Part shown: positions 1 to 12,400 of the stretch, in pieces
Numbering within the stretch: the stretch's first letter is position 1
Layout: each line of letters opens with the position of its first letter
Assembly: GCA_005784505.1 (NCBI GenBank)
Contig: VCAZ01000022.1
Location: 667,799 to 731,798, forward strand
From: Bagarius yarrelli
Taxonomy: Eukaryota; Chordata; Actinopteri; Siluriformes; Sisoridae
Length of the DNA: 64,000 nt
Reading direction: 5' to 3'
The notes under the pieces: generated by a model
Seen by the model: the letters and a program-made list of their open reading frames with translations, nothing else
Told to the model about the DNA's origin: nothing
Databases searched by the model: none
Made by a program: the position numbers and the translations under genes

Positions 1-213
1 TTATTTAAAATAAAAAAAAGCACACACACTTGACTGATTGTTTTCACACATTCACATAGAGTGCAACCATTTTTTTTCCTTCATTTGGTTTTCACACACT
101 TTGTACTGTGCTATAATGCAATAATACTGCCAGATAAAACATGAGGTAAACAATTATTGATTTTATTTTATTAAATAATTGAATATTCTGTTCATTTATC
201 TTCCTTTTTTTAG

Positions 214-305
214 ACAATGTAGAAATCAACCTCACAAAATATTCTAAGAAAAAAGGACAAGAAGAAGTTGATTTTGAAAGACTGAGAAACTCGACCGCCA
301 TGTGA
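214..305 (+). CDS. 3'-terminal coding exon of an unidentified upstream gene
   Basis: A pyrimidine-rich tract ending in tttttttag (to 213) is followed by an open frame that starts in phase 2 (two bases, AC) and runs 29 codons to TGA at 303-305. The peptide is charged and hydrophilic and reads NVEINLTKYSKKKG then EEVDFERLRNSTAM. A polyadenylation signal AATAAA follows at 627-632, so this looks like the last exon of a plus-strand gene lying mainly left of the window. I do not recognise the family. In human the left neighbour of SRP72 is PAICS, but its C-terminus does not match as I remember it. It contains a possible N-glycosylation site (NLT) and a Lys run. It could also be a chance open frame behind a chance acceptor. 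Confidence 0.45.
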
Positions 306-394
306 GCTGCCCAGGCAACAGCTGTGTGGGTTTAACACTCACAACTACAAGAAGAAACTTCATTTTTATTGTCCTTCATCAATACACAAAAGCC

Positions 395-396
<2 letters not shown>

Positions 397-429
<33 letters not shown>
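397..429. repeat. (CA)n microsatellite
   Basis: An uninterrupted CA dinucleotide run of about 16 units lies inside the putative 3' UTR of the upstream gene. Confidence 0.95.
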
Positions 430-431
<2 letters not shown>

Positions 432-626
432 TTTATCTATTCCATTATTGCCTCACTGGAACTAAGATACCAAAACCCTCTTCCAGCAAGATAATGTCCC
501 TGTCCACAAAATGTCCTAAAAACTGGACACGTGAGCTTTATATCGTTGCATTCATTGTGAAAAAAAGTGACACCCGGATAACAGGAATCAGCGACCATCT
601 GCAAACAAATTTGTATAACATTTTTC

Positions 627-632
627 AATAAA
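627..632 (+). promoter_or_regulatory. AATAAA polyadenylation signal
   Basis: A canonical hexamer lies about 320 bases after the TGA of the candidate terminal exon, with GT-rich text (ttgtttgtag) just downstream. This fits a mammalian-type poly(A) site. Confidence 0.55.
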
Positions 633-969
633 TTGTTTGTAGCATTGGTATCAGATTGATCATGAAAAGTAATACCTTTTATCAGAAATAATTATTTATT
701 AATTATTTGTTTATTTTAATATGTTAAGTAATATGGCAATGGTAGTAATTGGAAAAGTATGTGTTTTGCAGAGCTTTTTTAATTTAAAGAATAATTATTC
801 TTAAAAGTCTTTTTTTATTTCTTATTTATTTGTGCAGCTTCTCGCGTATTTTTTATAAGCAATACCAATAATTTATTTTTTTATTTGTTTTGGTCTGACT
901 ACTTTTATTATAAAAGCATTTCCGTTTTCCCGATGTCATTTATTGCGATAAATCACACCTAAAGTTCAT

Positions 970-1089
970 GGAATGACCAATAGCCAATCACAGCGCAGTA
1001 TACACGCTAAAAGGGGTGGGGCTTGTGTTAATACGGGTGGAGAAAGAGGTGAGCGAAAAACGCACTGGAGTTGGGTCACGCTGTTGAAA
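970..1089 (+). promoter_or_regulatory. srp72 promoter and 5' UTR with paired CCAAT boxes
   Basis: Two CCAAT boxes lie at 977-981 and 984-988, followed by GC-richer text (ggggtggggcttg) and then the srp72 ATG at 1090. No TATA box is seen. A TATA-less, CCAAT-containing promoter suits a housekeeping gene. The transcription start cannot be fixed from sequence. Confidence 0.6.
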
Positions 1090-4000
1090 ATGGCGAGTGG
1101 TGCGGGGTCTGTAGCGTCGCTCTGGACTGAAGTCAACCGCTGCGGACAAAATGGCGACTTCACGAGGGCGCTTAAAGCTGTTAATAAGAGTAACTATACA
1201 GAATTTAGTTTTTCTTTTCTTAATTTTTGTAACGAAAACTTGTTTTCTGGCAGCTGTTAGCATGCTAGCTGGTTAGGATATAGCAAGCTAAACTAAGCCA
1301 AGCCAAGCCAAGCTAAGCTAAGCTAAACTAATATGAATCGACTGTAGCCGGTGAACGCTGTAATTTTAATTTACGTTAGAAAAGAAATATTTTTATGACA
1401 TCGGGGTGCGAAAGTGACACGTGCGTGTATACTGAAAAAGTGTGACGTAAACAGTAGTTTGGAATGAGTTACGTCAGTAGTCTGATTAAAAAGCTAATGA
1501 ATGATTACGTGTCCATAAATTTACACTTTATTTAGCGCGTTCTTAAAGAGAAAGTCCTTCCTAAAAGATATAGAATATTATTTTTGTTAAGACATTTTTA
1601 TGAAAGTAGTAATTTAGATTCTGTTATGTTGGACTGTCGTTTTTTTTTTTTTTTTTTTATGTATATAATTTAATTCCGGTTGTGTCCCGTGATGACGTCA
1701 GAGGAGGACACCGCTGCAGAGTTAAATACTGTAGAGCAAAAATCTTTCATACAACACAAACGCACATCCCGTCACGTTCATATGCAATTAGATGTTATAG
1801 GGAAAATACGTTGTTTAGCACATTAAACAGTAAATGGCGTACTAACTCAAATGTATTTAACTCAAATGTGCGTACCTCCCAATCCTTAAAAATGTGTTCA
1901 AGGAAAATGGTGGCTCATGGTTAACGTGTTTGACTACCAGCCTCAATCTTGTGGGTTTGATTCCCAGCTCCACCACTGCTGGGCCCATGAGCACGGCCTT
2001 TAACCCTCAGTTGTATAAAAGAGCTCTGGATAAAGGCGTCTGTCAAATGCTGTAAATGTTATATGTTAGTATAATTACGGGTGGTATGAATGAAATTTGC
2101 ATCGAGTATGTTGATGTTACGGTACATGACGTCACAGCAGCGCAAATTTAAAGTCAGATAAATGTTTTAGTCGGATGATTAGAATTGTGTGTAACCACAA
2201 AGAAAGGTTTTTTTTTTTCTTTAGTATTTAAAACTCCTTGAATTAAGCTGCGTCGTTCTCTTTCTAGGAGGAAATGGTAGGTTTTGGACGTTTTACACGT
2301 TTCACATACTATATAGTATGGAAGTATGCAAAAATTCGCACAGCAGCGTTGTTTGTGGTTCCAGGAATCGTTTGAATGAGTCATTTTGATTTGATCTCTT
2401 TGTGCCTTATAGATTTGTTAAATGTCACTTGTTTGCACTCAAACAATTATTTAACATTATCAACATCGTGTACAATAAAAAAAAAATGCTGTTAAATAAT
2501 CCTTTAATCCCGTATGACCTCATGTAACCCGCTGCAATAGCACGGGGTGGACAGATTACAGGATCGCTGTTGTTTTATTTTTAAAAAAAAAAAATTAAAA
2601 ATCCCAAAATAGAAAAAAAATCCTATAGGATATTCTGTCACATCCTGAAGATTATTGCAAGTCATTTCAAGTGGCTTTTTCTTCTGTTTTAGATGTGAAC
2701 GTGTTTTTGTTTACCACCTGTATATTTCGTTTCCTTTTTCGCTTTGCAGTTCTTCATGAGAATAAGGACGACGTAACGGCCCTGCGCTGTAAAATCGCGT
2801 GTCTCATCCAGACCGGCGGCTTCAAAGAAGCGCTCAATGTAATCAACACACACACCAAGTCGCTCACAAGGTAAACCATCAGTTGAATCTAGTTTTCAAT
2901 TGTATCCTGTGAACATAAATATTTTTTGTGAAGAAAATGTTAGTGTCACTCGTGATCGATTTATACGAGCTTCGTCCCGTCTGTTCGCAGTGACCTGATC
3001 GGATTCGAGAAGGCGTACTGTGAGTACCGGCTGAACCGCGTGGAAAGCGCGCTAAAGACCATCGAGGGAATCTCTGAACAAACCGACAAACTCAAAGAGC
3101 TCTACGGCCAAGTGGTGAGAGTGCTTGTACCTGCGCTCACACACACACACACACACACCGGGAAATTGTCTGGAAACTGATAATTGAATAGCTCGGGTAT
3201 AAAACCTGGGAAGTTAAAATGATTTGTAGCTGTATGTGTGTGTGTGTGTGTGTAGCTGTACAGACTGGAGCGGTACACCGAGTGTGAGGCGGTGTATAAA
3301 GACCTGATCCGAAATTCCCAAGACGAATACGAAGAGGAGAGGAAGACGAACCTGGCGGCCGTGCAGGCTGCTCGGAGCACCTGGGAGAAAGCAACACCTG
3401 TAGGTGTTGTGGTGCATGTGCACCACAACACACACACACACACACTCAAACACACAAGCAGGAGCCAGTAAAGAAAAAACATGAAATACACAGCAACGTT
3501 TTTTATTTATCTCTCATTAAATACAATTTAATAAATATTTGCGTTTACGCTATAGGTTTGTTTCTGCAGTTATAAATATATCCTGTAGATGGCAGCATTG
3601 TTCAATAGATGACTGATCATAAGCAATAATTGTGAAATAGCACTAAACAATATATTTAGTTATTCAATTCAAATAATTTAGTTATTTTACCTGTATTAAT
3701 CAGTCAGCTGTTACTCAGGCATTGAGTTAGTAAATAGTTATTAATCAATAACTAAAAAAGAAAAGATAAGTACATGTACAGACTGTCTTTGATCACTGTG
3801 TGCAGGAGGAGCTGGGGTTGCCCGACAGCACGTACGAGCTTTGCTACAACACAGCCTGCAGTCTAATCGGCGGAAACCAGCTCGATCGGGCCATGAAAAA
3901 ACTCCAAGAAGCCGAAGGTCAGGGGTCATGTGATCTTTATTGGAGAAGCGCTTAACCTCCCTGCTAATGCGATTCTTTTGAATCTTCTAAAGATCTAAAA

Positions 4001-7000
4001 TACGTATTATTATTTTTCTATCCTTTTGGGGAGTTTTGTCTGCTGTCAGTTTGATGTATTATTCTTTTAATGAATGACTTTCTTTTCATGTTCATATAAT
4101 AATAAATATATGTAATATGTTAGACATGCGGCAAAATGTGGAAACTTGTCTGTCTGTCTTTACAGAGCTCTGTAGGATGTCTCTGGCAGAAGATTCTGTA
4201 AGTATTTTCTTTCTGTTTTCAGGCTTAAAACGAGGATGATTTACTACCTAACGTTTGTTAGCATCTGTACCAAGACTTTATATTTAAAAGGGGCTTTAAG
4301 TTAATCAGAAATCTAAGATAAGTAACGGTTCTACAGCCGTGCGGTTTGGATTTGATGGTAACTGTGTGTTGTATAGGACATGACTGAGGAGGACGTAGAT
4401 GCCGAGCTGGCTGTGATCCACTCTCAGATGGCCTACGTCATGCAGCTTCAGGGCAGGACAGAGGACGCGCTGCAGCTTTATAACCAAGTCATTAAACTGA
4501 AGTAAGGACAGGAGGTTTATTTACACACACTTTATCCACAAACACCAGGGACAGCTGGACGTCGATTCCCAAACTTTTTATCTAGACTAGAGATAAGCTA
4601 TTCGATTCCTTCCGAATCACTTATTGAACGGATCCTTTGAATCACTTAAGTTAGTTAGAATTCTGACTGCTTTTGCCATGATAGTCCACTAGAGGGCACT
4701 TACCCAATCCTTAGAATACAAATTTTTCGACTCATTAATCTCACACACAAACACACACACTGTGACGCCCTCGCATCCGGAGCTTCTGAGCATTTCTAAA
4801 CGACAGTCATTTACTTGTTTCCACAGTAACAATTGCTTAAAACAACTGAATGGTGTAAATTTTCAGTTTGTGTTTATAAATGTTGTTGTTGGCAACAACA
4901 GACCCACGTTAATGAAGAGAAATATTCTGGAATTATAAAAAGGATAAATTCGCAGAACCCAACGATGTCGTAATATCACAACATAAAAACAACTCGAAGC
5001 CTGTTTTCCTAACTGTTCAAATCACTTTCTTTCCTCAGGCCGTCTGACGTGGGTCTGCTGGCAGTCACTGCCAATAACATCATCACAATCAACAAGGTGT
5101 GTAAAGCTGGAAAAAACATCTAAATATTATGATGTACTACATCATTCTACATGTTTTAGCTCTGTTTTTTATATCAAATTTAAAAAAAAAAAAAAAAAAC
5201 AGATACAAACATGTCTAATTTAAATGATGTTCGTGTAACTTAATTTCCACATGCTGCCATTCTGCAATCCTGCAGGACCAAAACGTGTTCGACTCCAAGA
5301 AGAAGGTGAAGCTGATGAGTGCTGATGGTGTGGAACACAAACTGACCCGGAAGCAGCTGCAAGCAATCGAGTTCAACAAAGCACTGCTGGCAATGTATAC
5401 AAACCAGGTACATGCTTGGTGCTGAAATAAATATATAAATAAATAAATATATCCCATGTTTAAATGTGTATTATTTTTTTAAATATATAATAATATAACA
5501 GCAGGGACGTTTGCAATAAATAACAGGAGCGATGACGGGGTTTTTTTTCCCCCAATAGGCTGATCAGTGCAGAAAATTGTCTGCAACTTTGCAGTCACAG
5601 AACCCCGGAAACCCTCAGCCGGTTCTCATTCAGGTGGCTCAGCTGTGTCGAGAGAAGCAGCACGCCAAGGCCATGGAGCTGCTGCAGGTACGAGCGTGTT
5701 ATCGCAACAGGAAGCATTTAAGAGCGAGTAACTAAAAATGGTTTAAAACTGGAAATACTTTCTTCTCTCTCTTGTTCTTGTTGTAGTCTTTCTCAGAGAA
5801 ACATCCGGAAAGCGCGTCTGGAATCAAACTGACCATGGCACAACTCCTCCTGACGCAAGGTGGGTTTGAGTTGTTTTGCTTTGTCGTCACCTTCCGCAAA
5901 GCACTTCTGACGGTTCTAATCCTATTCTCTTGTCTCTTAAGGTCATGTGACTAAAGCGTGTGACATTCTACGGTCGACCGAAGCGTTTAAGCACAAACCA
6001 GGAATGGTACGATTGGCCACTTTATTTCTCTGCTGTATATAAAAGAAGTGGTGGAACTGTTATGCCGTGACGTTGTGGGTGTGTGTGTGTGATGCAGGTT
6101 TCTGCCCTGGTGACTATGTACACACACGAGGAGGACATTGACAGTGCTATTGACGTCTTCACCCAAACTATCCAGTATTATCAGTTAAAACAGGTGACGC
6201 CTCCCAGCTGACTTTCAAAGCAAGACTTCACTTTAAAGTCATTTATTACAAAATAAAATGAAATAATTAAAGCAACTAATGATACATAACTGAAATAAAA
6301 TTTAAACCTGTGTCTCTCACTCTCTCATATTTATTAATTTTTCTTCTCTCCCTTTCTCAGCCCGGCTCTCCGGTGCACCTCGCCCTGGTCCGGGAGGCGG
6401 CGAATTTTAAGCTCCGTTATGGTAGAAAGAAGGAATGCATCACTGACCTGGAGCAGCTGTGGAAACAAAACCCCAAAGACGTGCACACGCTGGCGCAGCT
6501 CATCTCGGCTTATTCGCTGGTGGATCAGGACAAAGCCAAAGCGTATCCTCATCCGCACGAATACCATTCCGCTATTCACGCTTAAGAAAAAATGGGCTTT
6601 TTATCCGGGATGTTTCATAAACGAAATTTTCTTATTAGGGGTGTAAATCAAGCAGTCGATCACAATACAATATAAATAAATTTTTTCTGTCAGTGATGCA
6701 ATACTCGCCGATACCTCACACCATTATGCAATACGATTCAATTCATTTATCGATATTTTGATATCATGTGCCTAGTTTTCACAAGCCATTAGATTTTTAA
6801 TAACTTACAGATGAAAAAAGAATCTGTAGCCTAAATGAAAGAATGAAGGTCCTGAATATCAATATTTTATGTGCGACATGGATGCATCATCTTGTTAGAA
6901 TTGTAATCGATGCATCCATTGATATCGATTTGCTGTTGCACCCTGAGTAAGAACATTGCACTACGATTTTTTTATTGCTCTTTTCTGGATACTGTCAAGT

Positions 7001-8025
7001 CTGAGATTGTGGGTTCGATTCCCAGCACCACCAAGTTACCACTGCTGGGCCCCTGAACAAGGCCCTTAACCCCCCCCCCCAATTGCTTTTAGTTGTATTG
7101 TGAGATAAACGTTGGTCGCTCTGAATAAGGGCGAATGCTATAGTTGTAAATGCCTGAAATTTAACGTCTGTATCAAACTTTTCCTGAGCTGCCGTCTCTC
7201 CCAGTCTCAGCAAGCATCTGCCTTCTCCGGACACCATGTCCTTTAACATCGACGTGGACGAGCTGGAGAATTCTCACGGAGCCATGAACATCCGAAAGAA
7301 AGCGACCAAAGTCGCCGGGGAAAACGCTCCCAAAGAACAGGGGTAGGTATCACGGCTTTTATTTAAACATTGCTGCAAACACTCATTTGTTATAGATGAT
7401 ACTGAATATTTTTTTAAATTGATATTAATAATGTCATTTCTTTCTTTATTTTTTTTTTTAGTCAAGCGGGCATTAAAAAGAAGAAGAAAAAGAAGAAAGG
7501 TATGTGTTAAACCGTTGCATTTGATGTGTTCTAAAGGTTTACTTTGGTATTAATGTGCATATTTATTTTTTTATTTTTTTTTATTTATAATTTTTTTTTA
7601 AACAGGTAAACTACCCAAAAACTACGACCCAAAATCAACCCCTGACCCCGAGCGCTGGCTGCCGATGCGAGAGCGTTCCTACTACCGCGGCAGGAAGAAG
7701 GGCAAGAAGAAGGAGCAGGTGGGAAGAGGAACGCAGGGCGCGACGTCAGGGGCGGCGGCAGAGCTGTGAGTGTAAACCAGCAGTAGAAATCACACCATCA
7801 TGTCTGTGTGTAAAAAGCCAAACAGTTTTACTCACCCTACTTCTTCTTTTACTCAGGGATGCCAGCAAAACAGCAAGCAGTCCCCCCACGTCTCCTCGTC
7901 CCGGCTCAGGCACCGGTACTGCCTCCAACATCGTGCCGCCACGGCAACAGAAACCCGCTGCTGCTGGGGCAACACGCAAGAAAGCCCCACAGAAGAAAAA
8001 GAAGGGAGGGAAAGGAGGATGGTAA
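1090..8025 (+). CDS. srp72: SRP72, 72-kDa subunit of the signal recognition particle
   Basis: Coding exons: 1090-1189, 2750-2870, 2991-3114, 3256-3399, 3806-3917, 4166-4197, 4377-4501, 5039-5096, 5276-5407, 5559-5687, 5787-5859, 5942-6006, 6098-6193, 6361-6542, 7205-7342, 7462-7499, 7606-7765, 7857-8025. Joined in frame they give 665 residues, close to the human length (about 671). The N-terminus MASGAGSVASLW and the NGDFTRALK helix match SRP72. Residues 1 to about 540 form the TPR-type helical scaffold that binds SRP68. A Lys-rich segment (KKKKKKKGK), then the signature PDPERWLPMRERSYY near residues 567-581, is the 7SL RNA-binding region, and the tail ends KKKGGKGGW. In the family the protein works with SRP68 in the cytosolic particle that pauses and delivers ribosomes making secretory proteins. 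Exon 6 is only 32 bases. The start ATG is the first residue of the conserved N-terminus; an upstream in-frame extension exists but is not conserved. Confidence 0.97.
1281..1330. repeat. AAGCY pentanucleotide tandem repeat
   Basis: Short tandem units aagcc and aagct (aagccaagccaagccaagctaagctaagct) lie in srp72 intron 1, about 100 bases after exon 1. Confidence 0.85.
1908..2060 (+). mobile_element. tRNA-derived SINE copy in srp72 intron 1
   Basis: The tRNA-like head has a degraded A box (gtggctcatggttaa) and a B box (gggtttgattcc). It is followed by the body text ccaccactgctgggccc and the fish SINE tail ctctggataaaggcgtctgtcaaatgctgtaaatg. Many copies of the same element recur across the window. 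Confidence 0.8.
3137..3253. repeat. Complementary (CA)n and (TG)n runs in srp72 intron 3
   Basis: Intron 3 is only 141 bases (3115-3255). A CA run at about 3137-3158 lies near its donor and a TG run at about 3234-3253 lies directly on its acceptor. The two arms could pair in the transcript. Confidence 0.85.
6637..6944. mobile_element. Short inverted-repeat DNA transposon (MITE) in srp72 intron 14
   Basis: The left end aggggtgtaaatc (6637) and right end ttgcaccct (near 6936-6944) are imperfect inverted repeats. The interior is AT-rich and dense in cgat text (tcgatattttgatatc, atcgatgcatcc). Elements with aggggtg...caccct ends are common non-autonomous hAT-like repeats in fish. It has no coding capacity. 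Confidence 0.5.
6995..7152 (+). mobile_element. Partial tRNA-derived SINE in srp72 intron 14
   Basis: It carries a B box (gggttcgattcc), the body ccactgctgggcccctgaac, a C10 run and a decayed tail (ctctgaataagggcgaatgctatagttgtaaatg). It ends about 50 bases before exon 15. Confidence 0.75.
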
Positions 8026-8444
8026 CAAAACTTGGACCCAGGGATAATTTTTATTGTTTTTTTTCTAGTTTTCAACCATCATGTCCACTTTACTTTACAT
8101 TATGTCACCTTTTAAAGAGAAATAATAATGTGAGAAAAGTCTTCGGTTTAAGTTTGGTGGTTTGTGTCCCCAGCGTATGTTTCATAGCTGTTATTTAAAG
8201 ACTTTGGTTTTATTCTCTGTTCTGACAAACTGCCTGGTCATTTATTCGTTCATTCCTTTATTTCTTATGACTGTTTTCACTTCACAAACCTGTAGGCAGA
8301 GACGGTAACAAGGCTGTTTATGCAAATTCAAATATATTTATTTTTAAAACACCTGCAAAAAATATCCCTTGTAATTATAATTTCGAGAGATTTATCCTGA
8401 GAGTGTAGAACTAACAAAAAAAACGCAGCTCAGTGTAAAGTCTT

Positions 8445-8450
8445 AATAAA
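8445..8450 (+). promoter_or_regulatory. srp72 AATAAA polyadenylation signal
   Basis: A canonical hexamer lies 420 bases after the srp72 stop, followed by a GT-rich stretch that includes a (GT)n run at about 8490-8508. It implies a 3' UTR of about 450 bases. Confidence 0.7.
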
Positions 8451-8470
8451 ATTTCCTTGAGAAAAACAAA

Positions 8471-9404
8471 GCTGTAAGTCTTTGTGAGGTGTGTGTGTGT
8501 GTGTGTGTATATTCATATCAGCAGGTAATTTCCGGTTTGGATAATTCATATTTACTGTATTGAGAATTTGAACACTTGATGTTTATACAGATTTGGACGA
8601 TGATGGCAATAATTTAAGAAATATAAAGATTAGACCAGAAATTAACACACTAATTTATTGTTGGGCCAATTAAACAATTCGATATTTGGATTTTTGTTTT
8701 TTGGAAACCGCTTCTTTTACATTATAAGAATGTTTGGCGTGACAAAAAGATGTGGTTCTTAAATGAATAAACCACTTCATAATATCTGACGTGTAAATTC
8801 TCCTATACACCAACATGTTTTGGTGTTTTATTGTCATTAATTATGTTTCATAAAGCATAAATGTGTCTATTATTTTGCCCCATTTGCCCTAGCCAGAGGT
8901 TACAGTTTTATAGCAAAAGAATGGCTACAAATAAGAGAAATTTATTTATTTAATTAGAATAATAATCTATAATGCAGAGGATGTGGTGGCTAAATGTCTA
9001 AGGTTTTGGACTGAGACCAGAAAGACTGGGGTTCGATTTCCAGCACCACCGCGGGCCCCTAAGCAAGGCCCTTAACCCCTAATTGCTTAATTGTAAAAAA
9101 GAGATCAGTGTGGCTCTGGATAAGGGCGTCTGCCAAATGATTGAATGAATAAACTTTTGGGGAAGTGGTAGTGCTATGCTTAAGGTGTTGGGCTGCTAAC
9201 AGGAAGTTTGTTGGTTTGATTCCCAGTACAACCAAGTTACCACTGCTGGGCCCCTTAGCAAGGCCCTTAATCTCCAATTGCTTATTTGTAAAAATGATAA
9301 GGATAAGGGGGTAAATGTTTTTGCGGTACTGATCGGTGTAATCAAAATCAATCTGGCAAGCGGGTGAAAGTGTGACTCGCATCTGGCAACCCTGTCGACA
9401 CTTG
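8471..9404. other. Intergenic srp72-arl9: two tandem SINE copies
   Basis: The first part is AT-rich with no gene-like open frame. Two same-strand copies of the tRNA-derived SINE follow, at about 8980-9146 and 9163-9315. Each has a ccactgctgggcccct-like body, and the first has a good tail (ctctggataagggcgtctgccaaatg). Confidence 0.75.
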
Positions 9405-9479
9405 TTTTGAGGGCGGCTCGTCATGGCCGCGGGTTTGTGAGAAACTGCACGGTTTATTTTATCTGTGTGTCGATCAGAC

Positions 9480-12400
9480 ATGCCCGGTTTCAGAGAACTC
9501 GGTTTGGCCGGAGCGGCTCTGGCTCTCACCGGAGGCGTCGCGTATGTTTTCTGGAATTTACGCGACACGCACAAAAAAACACGCGGCGCAGAAAAAGTGA
9601 CGTATAACGTTAAACAGAACCCGGAAGTGGAAGTGGAGGAACCTGAAAAGTTAATCGAAAAAGAAATAAGGACTAAAACGAGTTGCAAAGTCGTTAATGT
9701 TGATGTTCCTCAGGTGTGTTTTTATTCCTCAAACGTGATTAAGATTAAATATTCAATTCCTGCTGAGATATTTTACTGTGTTAGCTGCTGTTTGGGCTGT
9801 AGCTAACTACTGTAGCTAATCAATCACATTTACTGTATAAGTTACAAACATCACATGACGAAAGACAAATTTGGGGAAAAAATAAAATCAAAATGAAATT
9901 ATATTTACATATTTTTCGCGAAAAAATATAAATAAAGTACTAAGAGCCACAAAAAATAACTCATCAGCAGCACAGTGTGACGTCATAATAATTATCCATT
10001 ATTAGCTGCAATAAACAAGAATCTAAAACAACTTGCAGGAATTTAAAGGACCTGTAACCTAAAGTAATTTTAGATTAGGACAGTTTATGCACTATATTTC
10101 CAAAATTCTATGGATTTACCTGTGTTCAGGTGTTTTAGCCACACCCAATACTACCAGGCGAGTAAAATTCATTGATTAAACCTACTTTCTAGTCAAATCA
10201 GTGGATTTAAATGTGGCATTTTTCTTTGGGTTTATTAACTTTATGCTGAATTAAAGCCACAGGATGTCCAAATGGAGCTCACAAACTTTAAATAACGTAA
10301 TTTGAAATGTTCCCCAAAGAAGTGAAAAAATCCTGCTTACTTAATGTTGGTAGAACGTTATTTGGGGTTCTTTTGTGGTGAAACGTTTCAAGAACTTTTT
10401 TTCTAAACGTTTTAAGGACGAATGACGGTCATAAGAACGTTCCAAGAACATTTCTTTTAACCTCACAAGAACTTTTATTAATAACATAATGGCAAACAGC
10501 TATCGTATGTAGCTAACAATTTTATGTCCTGATAACGTTTTTTAAATGTTCTGTTTTGGTTTTTATAACGTAATTTTGTGGAAACATCCTGTTTGATTAA
10601 AGTTGGTGGATCGTTATTTTAAGGTTCTTCTGTGGAATCACTCTTCGGTGGAGTCACTCAAGCTTTTCCAGATGTTTTGTCATGTCAGCCATTACAGCCA
10701 CACTGTAGATCAGGATAAATATTGTAACAGTGAAACTGCTAAATGTTTATTATGCCACGGTTTTCAGGTAGCAGAAGGAGATCTCGCCTCATCGGCTGCT
10801 GTGATCAATGCAGCTGGACCCCATGGAGATGTAATAACTTTGTTTACAATTTTAATTTCCCCCTATTGTTCTTTCTTACTTGTTGTACATCAGGAGATTT
10901 GTGGTGCTGCGAGTTCTATCTTGAGGTTGTTGTACTGCCGGTGTCGGGAGTTTCTGTGCGTTTTCCTGCTTTCTGCTTGGTGTGTCCTTAAGGCTTCCTG
11001 GTTCTGATAGCTGGATTGTCTGAATTTAATTTAATCAGATAGATGAATAATCAGTGATAAGGGTGAAAATGACATCATCGTTAATGCTCAGATTATAAAC
11101 GAATTTTAATAATTAGTGTTTGTTAGTAAATTAGTTAAGCAGTTTGATTTATCTGAGACTCGTCTATTTTAAGAGAGCAAGTTACCTCACCCAGAGCTTC
11201 CAGATTGGATGGGGTACAGACTATAAACCATATATCTTCAGTGAAAAGCAAAAAAAAAGTACACTGTCGGTTTGTGCATTTGTGTCTGTGCAGCAGGGAC
11301 AGACGAGACGCGGTCAGCTGTTGGTGTTGGGTTTGAACGGCGCAGGCAAGACGAGTCTGGTTCAGGGCTTTGTGACAGGCAGCACGGAGCAGGAAGTGAC
11401 ACCGACTCAAGGGTCCCATGCGGTTTCTGTTAACAAAGATGGGCTGCACGTCGAGTTTCTCGAGAGTATGCGCACAACCCACACACACACACACACACAC
11501 TCGGGGAGGTGGTAGCTCAGTGGCTTCATTCCCAGAACCAAGTTAGCACTGCAGGGCCCTTAACCCCTAAATGTTCAGTTGTACAAATGAGATAAATGTA
11601 AGTGGCTCTGAATAAGGATGTCATGACCTACATACACATAGTGCAAATCACAGACAGGTAAAGATGTAATTCATCCAATACTAAATAATTATACAATTAA
11701 TTAAAATGTGTTACATTTCTACATTTCATATAAAGCTGCTGTTATTTAACAAAATATTAAACAATTTTATGACTTATTTTAAATTCTTTACGTTGATGGT
11801 AGTTAATGTCCTCTCGTGGCGTGTGTAGTTGGAGGTGAGGAGAAGCTGCGGGAATACTGGCCCATGTATCTGGAAAAGGCTCGAGTGTTGGTGTTTGTGC
11901 TGGACGCAGCCGACGCCACACGCTTTCCTCAGGCTAAAACCAGCCTCCACCGGCTGCTGGCCTCCGATCCTTACCTCCCGCTAGTCCTGCTGGCTAATAA
12001 ACAGGTAAACATGCACATGGGGGCAGTATTAGCTGAAATAGTTGAGACTCTGGGTTGCAAAGGTTCGAGGTGACCCAACACTTGGACACCAACTACTCAA
12101 GCTGGGGGAAGTGATGACGCAATAGTGAAGGTGTTGGACTGCTGATCGGAGGACCAAAGGTTTAATTTCCTAGTGTGTGTGTTTTTCTGCGTTTATTATG
12201 GAGCTTGTGTTTGTAGTTCCTGTGTAGGAGTTATATAAGAATATACACTTATAACATGCTGGAGGTTAGATTTGCCCTCAAAAATAGAAAAATCCTGCTT
12301 TTCCTTGTAAATCCTGGATTATTTACATTTGCATAGAATTTTTTTATCTACCATGTATATATATATATAAAAAAAAGATATAATATGGATTAATTTCTAT

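Larger units (their letters stand above)
306..969. other. 3' UTR-like and intergenic DNA left of srp72
   Basis: The stretch holds a (CA)n run at 397-429. At about 470-520 it holds a fragment resembling the common fish Tc1/mariner-type transposase text (ccagcaagataatgtcc...gtccacaaa). It also contains the AATAAA at 627-632 and then AT-rich DNA with no open frame worth calling. Confidence 0.5.

Noticed and set aside
3102..3491. Minus-strand frames of 129 and 102 residues
   Set aside because: They are shadows of srp72 exon 4 and its flanking CA/TG runs.
9059..9688. 209-residue minus-strand open frame
   Set aside because: It covers two SINE copies and the antisense of arl9 exon 1; no homology or splice support.
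10603..11007. 134-residue open frame in arl9 intron 1
   Set aside because: No recognisable domain; the arl9 frame joins 9713 to 11294 directly, leaving no phase-compatible exon here.
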